The notes beneath the pieces were generated by a model. That model had not been told where the DNA came from. It ran no database searches and saw only the letters and a list, made by a program, of their open reading frames with translations. This document shows positions 45,701 to 53,300 of a DNA stretch of 64,000 nucleotides, one piece after another. The translations under genes and the position numbers were made by a program. Position 1 is the first letter of the stretch. Each line of letters begins with the position of its first letter. Source of the DNA: CAWFGW01 sp963815495 (GTDB taxonomy: Bacteria; Bacteroidota; Bacteroidia; Cytophagales; JAAEPT01); the NCBI GenBank assembly GCA_963815495.1, contig CAWFGW010000007.1, forward strand, positions 1 through 64,000, read 5' to 3'.

Positions 45701-46739
45701 TATACAGCTCTACACTTTCCACATGTGCAATACCGTCTTTGTGAATCATTATATGACCACCAAACTCATTATTTGCCGAATTGGCATCACCTTGAATCTT
45801 AATACTCTTAGACAATAAGCCCACTTCTGCACGAATTTCAGCATCCCATGTTTTACCATCCTTATCCCTTGTATAAGATTTTTTAACTCCAATGTGAGGA
45901 TAGCTTAAGTTTGTATTTAATGTAAAAGTCTTTTTGTCAGCGCTAACAGCTGTTATCGTTCTTTTTTCCGCTTCATTCCAGTTCAATCTTGACGAAACAA
46001 TTAAAACCTCATCACCTACTGACCAACCATTTACATCTTCCGATACAGTTATTTTATTCTGGTTTGCACCTGCATTTGCTCCCAAACGGGTCCATGATTT
46101 TTTTGTATTACCGTGTAGCTCAAGTTTGGCATTATTAGAAACTACAATTGCCTTATAATTAATATTTGTACCTGGTATATTTGTAGATTTATTATTACCC
46201 CTAAGCGTTATTACTCCACTTTTGGTATAAGGAGTATTAGGAGTTCCCCATTCAAAATATCCTTTGACCCCATTTACGACAATGTATTCGAGTGAAATAT
46301 TAATGTTTTGTGTAATATCAACGACAAGCATTCCTTCTACAGTCAGTGATTTTATGTTTATATCTTGGTCTAAAATCACCACAGAGTTTGCTGGTATCAA
46401 AACATCATCTCCTGTACCTGGTTGACTTCCTGAACTCCAAGTTGCTCCTGAAGACCATTTTTTTAAACCACTAATGTTAGTGCCAACTGGTGTATTTACT
46501 GTTCCTGAATGGGCCTTCGACTCTACCGTAGCCTGTGTAGCGTCAATAGCACCACACATAGCAATGTCCGAAGGATTTGATCCATTAGGTTGTAGCATAA
46601 AAGACTGCTGCTGAGGCAATATCTGCCAGATTGCCAGACCACCTATCACATACATAATTAAGATTAAAAACACCCCTCTTTGTGTTTTTGGAAAAAGTAA
46701 AATTTCACTAATTGTTCTTGAAGTAGTTATATCGCTCAT
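42747..46739 (-). CDS. Secreted G8-domain, CEMIP-like beta-helix protein with CBM6 and type-A T9SS sorting domain
   Basis: 1330 residues, intact. A hydrophobic segment (residues about 23-40) follows a 20-residue N-terminus and should act as signal peptide or anchor. Residues about 95-215 are a G8 domain (KKWSSGATWSSGSQPGTGDD). The beta-helix that follows has LGRYPFHWHLLEDKGQGQYL (about 355), SYNRAITIHGTESTLVEGN and YDHIGHGVFLENGSE, all resembling animal CEMIP/TMEM2. Then come an EF-like Ca-binding stretch (DTDGDGISDYDESKAGTDP), a PKD-like domain, a CBM6 domain (IQTENYDKGG, WTGAGEWLEYTV) and a type-A sorting domain (VYPNPSVSGQFLI). It lies 75 bp downstream of the GH3 gene, likely in one operon. 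Substrate unknown. Confidence 0.85.
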   Translation of the reverse strand: MSDITTSRTISEILLFPKTQRGVFLILIMYVIGGLAIWQILPQQQSFMLQPNGSNPSDIAMCGAIDATQATVESKAHSGTVNTPVGTNISGLKKWSSGATWSSGSQPGTGDDVLIPANSVVILDQDINIKSLTVEGMLVVDITQNINISLEYIVVNGVKGYFEWGTPNTPYTKSGVITLRGNNKSTNIPGTNINYKAIVVSNNAKLELHGNTKKSWTRLGANAGANQNKITVSEDVNGWSVGDEVLIVSSRLNWNEAEKRTITAVSADKKTFTLNTNLSYPHIGVKKSYTRDKDGKTWDAEIRAEVGLLSKSIKIQGDANSANNEFGGHIMIHKDGIAHVESVELYNMGQKTILGRYPFHWHLLEDKGQGQYLKNSSIHQSYNRAITIHGTESTLVEGNFCYDHIGHGVFLENGSERFNVIKNNVVTLSKRPKAGDELTPSDNEMNEVQNRTPSQFWITNPNNTFIGNVAAGTEGTGFWFALPRQPLNESKDIPRFSNIQPFKEKLGVFSGNVSHSCKSGFDIFDQLTAGHSIIRNAGWERTDKRYIDKHIFYANDLANYGGIGGGRNYTESVVFREGVYSDNVTSLMHANYSTIENSVFIANSGENVFNGERKLNRGYDGSCTLTNCHMVGWDASNANYVQNTGGAQKHVNYRISGMTLSPDKSARMSFPDYSKIPKGGVGANSAEHPRFWSYIHWDKDGSLSGKANTSIITNHPLCRDGSEVRYANWNNLFRTDRRFAYLLAIVPGNSKMTLTRTKTGTPKAGQYYVNDDAPGGFYGTFIHFPVIVNDGFLYTMQFESLGTGKRATIHMKDAYTNGDEVLYQIKDFGRLAGLNISNASSKNSLNEVKASATSAWAKVGNDIYLKMKVGNNPDISCTITWSTNINLPKLDTDGDGISDYDESKAGTDPIPNDMIPAAKIIEWKPTVITNSKPEASFAQPTVTTLEEGYEELYFLVEASDPDGDNISLMLSIDGVEIRSENGAPYEWGQESNDPNTRVETLGLKAGNHEFRVVVTDSRGATTTITKMVSIIKKEVKVGPPGFTYVVDENGTVSIQGKFDIAYGTNNTFNYLIDQTSNITCTNSSFGSDPVPGVKKYCFIRESKDPFSGEPINIPGTIQTENYDKGGQNISYNDLDTTNNGGKYRIDAVDIGEGNGNYVIGWTGAGEWLEYTVQINKSAYYDFKFYVSSPNGGGQLSLDSDGEKVLTTIDVPQTSSWDVYTDFIEKVYLESGRSVFRLNIEKNGFNIDKIEIVESPVTGTISTLDHDLISVYPNPSVSGQFLINREIKWEVRSLIGILIKNGFSDSIDLSDQVKGIYLLKTRTSTTKLIID

Positions 46740-46813
46740 AGGTTATTCTGTTACTAGTGATATAGACGAACAACTTTATGAAATGTGAACAGTTAATCTA
46801 TAAATTCACAAAA

Positions 46814-49144
46814 TTACAATACTCTTAAAGTTAGAGTTTGTAAATCTTCCGTACGTGAAGAGGACCCCACCATTAAAGAGAATTCCCCATCCTCTACTTC
46901 ATACTTTTTATCTAATGTCCAGAAAGCCAACTCGTCAAAACCAACTTTAAACTTAACTGTTTTCATTTCTCCTGCTTTTAAAGACACTTTTTCAAATGCT
47001 TTCAGTTCTTTTACTGGACGAGTGACTGAACTTACCTCGTCACGCACATACAACTGAACGACTTCTTTACCATCTACCTCACTTGTATTTTTTACTGAAA
47101 CAGAAATTGTAGTCTCACCTTCTTTATTAATTTCAATAGAAGAAAGTGTTGGTTGACCATATTCAAATGTTGCATAAGACAAGCCAAATCCAAATGGAAA
47201 TAAAGGAGTTACGTCATCAAATGCATAACCTCTTCTTGCAGTAGGTTTATAGTTGTAAAAACAAGGTATATGACCTACTGAGCGAGGAAAACTAATTGGC
47301 AATTTACCACTTGGATTTACTTCTCCCGAAAGCACATTGGCAATTGCGTTTCCGTTTTCAGCACCTAAATACCAACATTCAATTAAAGCGCTACTCTTTT
47401 CTAATAAATTATTGACTGCTAGTGGTCTACCATTAAATAAGAGACTTATGATTGGTTTTCCTGTAGAGGCGATTGCGTTCACTAACTCATTTTGTTCGCC
47501 AACTAAGTCAAGGTTTGTTCTATCACCTAAGTGTCCTTCTGCCCATGCTTCTCGAGAAGTTTGTTCGTTTCCACCAACACAAAGAATTACTAAATCAGCT
47601 TGCGTAGCAATGTGTTTAGCAAACACTATTTTTTCGTAATTGAGAGCCACATCGCTTAACTCGACAGGATCAACGTCCCAACCTGTTTTAACCCATTTAT
47701 CATCTTTAAAAACAGAGTCTTTTGTGATTTGAACACCTTCTGCATATAATACTTCACTGTTAACAAACTTCTTTTTTATACCTTCTAATACAGTCACATA
47801 ATATGACGGCACACCACTATACCCCCCTAATAAAGTTCTATCAGCATTAGGGCCTATCACGGCAATTTTCAATCGCTCATCAGTCTTTATTGGGAGCACT
47901 TTATTATCATTCTTAAGTAAGACCATTGTTTCTTCAGCAGCTTGCCGTGCTAAATCATGATGTTCTTCCGTATCTACATTGTGAGCCACATTAGCTACCT
48001 CCACATACGGATGCTCAAAAAGTCCCATTTCAAACTTCTGTTTTAAAACTCGCCTTACAGCCCTGTCAATATACTTTTCTTTTAATTGGTCTGATTTTAC
48101 TGCTTCCACTAAATTCACAAACGAAACAGGTTCAGGCAACTCTACATCCACACCACTCTTTAACGACAAAATACCCGCTTCACCCACATTGCTAGCCACT
48201 TTATGTCTTCCATGGAGTTCCTCAATCGCATAATAATCAGAAACCACCACTCCTTCAAAACCCCATTCTTTTCTCAATACATCATCCAACAACCATTCAT
48301 TAATGTGTGAAGGTACTCCATCAATCTCATTGTATGAAGCCATAATATTTTTTACATGACCTTGTTGCACGCTAATTTGAAATGGATATAAAAATGTTTC
48401 TCTTAATGTTCGTTCACTCACTTGGACTGGTCCTGTGTTGGTTCCTGACTCTGGTTGCCCATGAGCAGCAAAGTGTTTTAGGGTAGCCATTACGTGATTT
48501 CCTTGCACTAAAGTACCTCTTCCTTGAAAACCTCTAACAGCAGCCAATCCCATATGAGCAACTAAGTATGGATCTTCTCCAAACGTCTCTTCTACTCTGC
48601 CCCAGCGTGGTTCTCGGGCCACATCAACCACAGGTGTTAAGGCTAAATGGGTTCCAACAACTCGTGCTTCTTTAGCTGTCATTGTATAGAGTTGTTCTAT
48701 CAATGCTGGATTCCATGTGGATGCTAAACCAATAGGCTGAGAAAAATTAGTTTTACCATTTGCAGCATGACCATGTAAACATTCTTCATGAAAAATTACA
48801 GGAATGCCTAAACGTGTTTCCTCAATAAAATACTTTTGAATTGCATTAGTTAATTGAGCGTTTTCTTCTGGAGATCTATCCTCACTTGGTCGACCAATTT
48901 GACCTAATCCATCTGGCACATATTTCTTTGCTGAGTCAGTTGAGAAGAAATTCTTTTCGTCAAAAAGCTTATTTTTTTCATTCCACAAACATTGCAGTTG
49001 AACCACTTTTTCTTCTATAGTCATCTGACCTAAAAGTATCTCAACACGTTCATTGGTACTTAAAGAAACATCTTTATAATTGTTTTCCTTTTTAGTACAG
49101 CTAAGTAGAAGTAAGAAAACTGATGTATAGATAATTTTTTTCAT
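46814..49144 (-). CDS. Glycoside hydrolase family 3 lipoprotein (beta-glucosidase/beta-xylosidase type)
   Basis: 776 residues, intact. The signal peptide ends in lipobox LLLSC (Cys16). The N-terminal TIM barrel has HEECLHGH, EPRWGRVEETFGEDPYL, KHFAAHG and the nucleophile Asp in GFEGVVVSDYYAI (near residue 303). The alpha/beta sandwich has VGGNEQTSREAW, and a fibronectin-III-like C-terminal domain ends DLQTLTLRVL. This is the BglX-like three-domain layout. Exact sugar specificity cannot be read; the neighbouring AraR/NrtR-like regulator would fit xylose or arabinose oligomers, the nearby G8 and GH64 genes other polysaccharides. A -7 element and palindrome precede it. Confidence 0.92.
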   Translation of the reverse strand: MKKIIYTSVFLLLLSCTKKENNYKDVSLSTNERVEILLGQMTIEEKVVQLQCLWNEKNKLFDEKNFFSTDSAKKYVPDGLGQIGRPSEDRSPEENAQLTNAIQKYFIEETRLGIPVIFHEECLHGHAANGKTNFSQPIGLASTWNPALIEQLYTMTAKEARVVGTHLALTPVVDVAREPRWGRVEETFGEDPYLVAHMGLAAVRGFQGRGTLVQGNHVMATLKHFAAHGQPESGTNTGPVQVSERTLRETFLYPFQISVQQGHVKNIMASYNEIDGVPSHINEWLLDDVLRKEWGFEGVVVSDYYAIEELHGRHKVASNVGEAGILSLKSGVDVELPEPVSFVNLVEAVKSDQLKEKYIDRAVRRVLKQKFEMGLFEHPYVEVANVAHNVDTEEHHDLARQAAEETMVLLKNDNKVLPIKTDERLKIAVIGPNADRTLLGGYSGVPSYYVTVLEGIKKKFVNSEVLYAEGVQITKDSVFKDDKWVKTGWDVDPVELSDVALNYEKIVFAKHIATQADLVILCVGGNEQTSREAWAEGHLGDRTNLDLVGEQNELVNAIASTGKPIISLLFNGRPLAVNNLLEKSSALIECWYLGAENGNAIANVLSGEVNPSGKLPISFPRSVGHIPCFYNYKPTARRGYAFDDVTPLFPFGFGLSYATFEYGQPTLSSIEINKEGETTISVSVKNTSEVDGKEVVQLYVRDEVSSVTRPVKELKAFEKVSLKAGEMKTVKFKVGFDELAFWTLDKKYEVEDGEFSLMVGSSSRTEDLQTLTLRVL

Positions 49145-49190
49145 AGTTTTGTTTTGACACTTATAAATATATAATCTTCTATTAGGCAGA

Positions 49191-49198
49191 CAAAATTA
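49191..49198 (-). promoter_or_regulatory. -7 promoter element (TAATTTTG) of the GH3 gene
   Basis: On the minus strand, TAATTTTG fits TAnnTTTG exactly, about 47 bp before the GH3 ATG at 49144. The region that would hold the -33 element falls within the palindrome at 49200-49222. Confidence 0.65.
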
Positions 49199-49199
49199 T

Positions 49200-49222
49200 G
49201 TTAGTTTGATTTTTAAACTAAC
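49200..49222. promoter_or_regulatory. Perfect 8-bp inverted repeat, likely operator of the Nudix-type regulator
   Basis: GTTAGTTT (49200-49207) and AAACTAAC (49215-49222) are exact reverse complements with a 7-bp centre. It lies in the 100-bp region between the divergent GH3 and regulator genes and directly next to the GH3 -7 element, so binding could block or recruit polymerase. A palindromic site beside a dimeric Nudix-type regulator is the expected arrangement; binding itself is inferred. Confidence 0.7.
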
Positions 49223-49244
49223 TATATTTACAAAACTTATTAAC

Positions 49245-49922
49245 ATGGCAACAAATAAGATAAATACATCCATTGACTGTGTCATCTTTGGTTTTAACAA
49301 TGCTACATTAAAAGTTTTATTGATAAAAAGAAATAATGAACCTCAGAAAGGTATAATGGCATTGCCAGGTGACTTTATTGGATTAGACGAAGATATTGAT
49401 GACAGTGCAGCAAGAGCTTTACAAAGGATTACTAATTTAACTGATATATACCTCGAACAAATAAAAGCTTTTGGGACTACAAATAGATTTCCTGAAGAAC
49501 GAGTTATTACAATCGGGTATTATGCCCTTATTAATATCGAAAATTATGAACCCATGCCAGGGCATACTGCAGAACTTTTAGAGTGGTGTGATGTGCATAA
49601 TTTACCTCCATTAGCATTTGACCATCGACAAATTGTTGACGCAGCTATGTCTATATTAAAACGAAAAGTAAGACATGAACCTGTTGGCTTTAACTTATTA
49701 CCCGATATTTTTTCAATCACTGAACTACAACAACTATATGAAGCTGTTTTAAACACTGAGTTAAACAAACGAAACTTCAGAACAAAATTAGCTCAAATGA
49801 AACTATTAATTGATACTGGGAAAAAACAAGTAAACGTATCACATAAACCTGCTCAACTTTATCGCTTTGATGAGAAAGTATATAAAGATTTAATTGATGA
49901 AGGTTTTTATTTTAAGTTGTAA
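49245..49922 (+). CDS. Nudix-fold transcriptional regulator (NrtR/AraR-like)
   Basis: 225 residues from ATG 49245; the TTG at 49206 would start inside the predicted operator. Residues about 5-140 are a Nudix fold (CVIFGFNNATLKVLLIKRN, GIMALPGDFIGLDEDIDDSAARAL), but the catalytic Nudix box is not conserved (RALQRITNL in place of REexxEE), so it probably senses rather than hydrolyses. The C-terminal part is a winged helix with SITELQQLYEAVL and NKRNFRTKLAQM. This matches Bacteroidota sugar regulators such as AraR. It is divergent from the GH3 gene. Effector unknown. Confidence 0.87.
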   Translation: MATNKINTSIDCVIFGFNNATLKVLLIKRNNEPQKGIMALPGDFIGLDEDIDDSAARALQRITNLTDIYLEQIKAFGTTNRFPEERVITIGYYALINIENYEPMPGHTAELLEWCDVHNLPPLAFDHRQIVDAAMSILKRKVRHEPVGFNLLPDIFSITELQQLYEAVLNTELNKRNFRTKLAQMKLLIDTGKKQVNVSHKPAQLYRFDEKVYKDLIDEGFYFKL

Positions 49923-50334
49923 GGTCCGCTGCTACCATTTTTATTATTAAAGAACTTAAACCAATTAAATATACCAGATACACACGCTTTTAGTCTGTTG
50001 AATTGTTTAAAGTTTATAAGTAAAGGGAATCTATTTTGAAGTGATAATATCACATTTTAAAATAGTAGTATTTAAGTGTAATAGAATATTAAATTCATCA
50101 ATTTAAATACTAAAAAAAAATGATTTTGATTGTTTTTTAAATAGAACAAACCTTTTTAAAAAACTCCTTTTAAGCACACAAAATAAGTGTATTTAGCTTA
50201 ACATGAGACAACTTTTACAAGAATAAAGAGTAAAATCGGAGTATTGTATAAAAAGTGTATACTCTAATAAATAGATTAGAAATAACATCAAAAGCAACTA
50301 ATAATTGCATTGAACACCAGAATAACTCCATTTT
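49923..50334. other. 412-bp gap before the third giant T9SS gene
   Basis: Very AT-rich with no gene visible. It contains several inverted repeats: GTGATAATATCAC at 50041-50053, AGTATTTAA (50067-50075) with TTAAATACT (50103-50111), and GAGTAT (50239-50244) with ATACTC (50259-50264). They may be regulatory or terminators, but no clear T-run follows. No exact TAnnTTTG promoter is evident. Confidence 0.55.
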
Positions 50335-53300
50335 ATGAAAATACATTACTATATTCTCCGGTTATTGACTTGTTCTATCATAGCACTACCGTTAATGGGT
50401 GTCGCTGCAACTTTTACTGTAACTAATAACTTAGGTGATTTAACGGTTGGGTCTTTACGTTGGGCTATACAACAAGCAGAATCAACACCGCTGGTGGCTG
50501 ATATAATTGAATTTGATGCGCCATATGTTATTCAGCCTGGTGGGCAAATTAATATCACAAGCCCTGTGACTATTGATGGAACTAGTTCTGGTGGAAGAGT
50601 TGAAATTGATGGAAATGGTCAACCTTTTTTTGGTTTATTATTTTTAGCTGGTTCAGATAATTCTGTCGTACAAGGACTATATATGCATGGTTATGCGAAT
50701 CCTGCCCTAGTTATTCAGGATGCAAACAATATTCAAATAGGTGGTTCCAGGTCTCTTGGACAGGGAAATGTAATTTCAGGAAACACGAACAATACAGGTA
50801 TTCTAGTGCAAGGAACAGGAAATGGGCACCAGTTCATTGGAAACAACATCGGTACTAATACAGCAGGGACATTAGCGGAACCAAATACTGGAAATGGCAT
50901 TTCGATCATTGGAACCGTCACGAATGTGACTATTGGTGGAACTACCGCAGATGAAAGAAATATTATATCTGGCAATACTGTTGATGGTATTTTTATCACC
51001 AGTGGTTCGCATACAATAAGAGGAAACTATATTGGTACGGATGTAACAGGTTCAATTGATTTGGGTAATGGAAATGATGGAATTGATTTTACAGCTGCAG
51101 GTAATAGTAATATAGTTGGTGGTTTAACTGTGGGAGAAAGAAATGTTATTTCTGGAAACGGTTCTAGCGGAATTAGAAGTAACGGTACCGAAAACTTAGA
51201 AATTTATGGTAATATAATTGGATTAGACGCTGGTGGTCTCAATGATTTAGGAAATGATGTTGATGGTATTTTTGGTAGAGACGGTGACAATAGTCATCAA
51301 ATTGGCGGACCAACAATTGCACACAGAAATATCATTTCAGGAAACGGCCGCGATGGAATTTTTTATGATAACAATAACACAGGATTATTAATCCAAAATA
51401 ATTATATAGGTACTAATATCAATGGTCAAGCAGGCATTGGAGATTTAGGGAATAGTAGAGATGGAGTCTATGTAGCAAATAACACAACAAACAACAACAT
51501 ATCGGACAATGTTATATCTGGCAATGGAATTGATTTCATGAACGGTCAAGGAAATGGTAGTGGTATTTTAGCAGTAAACTCGAGTGATAACACTATAACA
51601 AATAATATTATAGGTATGGAGGCTGATGGGTTAACAGCCCTAGGAAATTATGAAAATGGAATAAATATGATAAACTCTGGAATAGGCACTTTCAGAGATA
51701 ATGTTGTTTCTTCAAATGGCTCGTGGCATCCTTCTACAAATGCTACTTTTCCACTTTCTGAAACACCCATTCCTGGCGAATTGCCTTTTGGTCATGGTAT
51801 AGTAGTTAATGGTTCAAGTAATGTAGCTATTAACGGGAATAAAATTGGTGTTGATATTAATGGAGAAGGTGATTTTGGTAATTCTCAATCAGGAATCATC
51901 TTTATTTTTGGTGATGGTTTTACTGTGGGAACTTCTAATCCAGCAGACAGAAACATTATTGGTAACAATACTGAATTTGGAATTCACTTTGTTCAAGTAG
52001 GTAATAATTCAATAGTTCAAAATAATCTCATTGGAGAAAGTGCAACGGGATTACCTATTGGTAATGATGGTGGAGGTATTTATCTAAATTCTGGCATAAC
52101 AGCAAATCCTATACACATACAAGTTGGCGGGAATGGAGTCAATGAGCAAAACGTTATTGCAAATACAACTGGTAACAACTTACGCTTCGCTAGTGGCTGT
52201 GGTGTATGTATTGATGGTGATGGTGGTAATGCAGGATCTAAAAATTTAGTTTCTCAAAACTCCATTTCTTGTAATTTTGGTTTGGGTATTGATTTAGATT
52301 TCAACAATGACATGTATGATCATTGGTCTAATGAGTGGTGGCCTGGACCTAGCACCCCTCCTACTCCTGGTACTGGAAACATTGGCAAACCCGCTCCAAC
52401 AGTTGATCCTTATCGTACTTCTTCCACTATCGTAACAGGGACAGGGTTACCGGGGGATCGAATTCAATTATTTGATAACTCCTGTGATTGTGAGGGCGAA
52501 ACCTATTTATCTTCTACCACGGTTAATGGTAGTGGAACGTGGCAAGCGACAATACCTGCTGTTGCTGATAGTTCTTATATTACAGCAATTGCTATTGATG
52601 CCAACAATAACACTTCTGAGTTCACAGCTTGTTGTCGAGTACAGGCTGATAGCTTAGCGACAAACGATGACACTTTATGTTTAGGAGAAGCAACAACTTT
52701 AACATTAAGTTACCATGTTGGTGAAAATTTTCAATTACAATCATCTACAACAACTTCAGGTCCCTGGACTGCTGTTGGTGCAGCAAAAACCGACAGAAAC
52801 GACTCCATTTGGACCGTAACACCAACTACTACTGGAAGTACTTTTTATCGAATCTATGCAACAGCAACAAGTTGGGGGGCACCTGTAGCTGGAGCTATTT
52901 GTGCTGATAGTTCAGAGGCAGTTGAGATTGTGGTTAATCCTGCCGCTGAAGCTGGCACGGCTGCTATCACCTCTCCGATTTGTGCTGGGGCAGATGCTAT
53001 ACTTTCTTTAACTGGATACACCGGAACAATTGCTTGGCAAGATAGCAGTGCTGCTAACGACTGGACAAATCTTGGACTCACTACTGATAATGAAACTATT
53101 GCTGGTAAAACAACCGCTGATAGCCCAATTCACTACAGAGCTATTCTCACTAACAATCCTGGCGGTTGTACGGATACTTCAAATGTTGTCGTTTTAACTA
53201 TCACCGATCAAGCTGATGCGGGTACTATTGATCCGCTTACTCCTATTTGTGAAGGTGAGGATATCACTATTTCTACTGTTGGTTCTTCAGGCACCCTTGT

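Noticed and set aside
45094..47639. Plus-strand frames over the G8 and GH3 genes
   Set aside because: Antisense to intact conserved domains.
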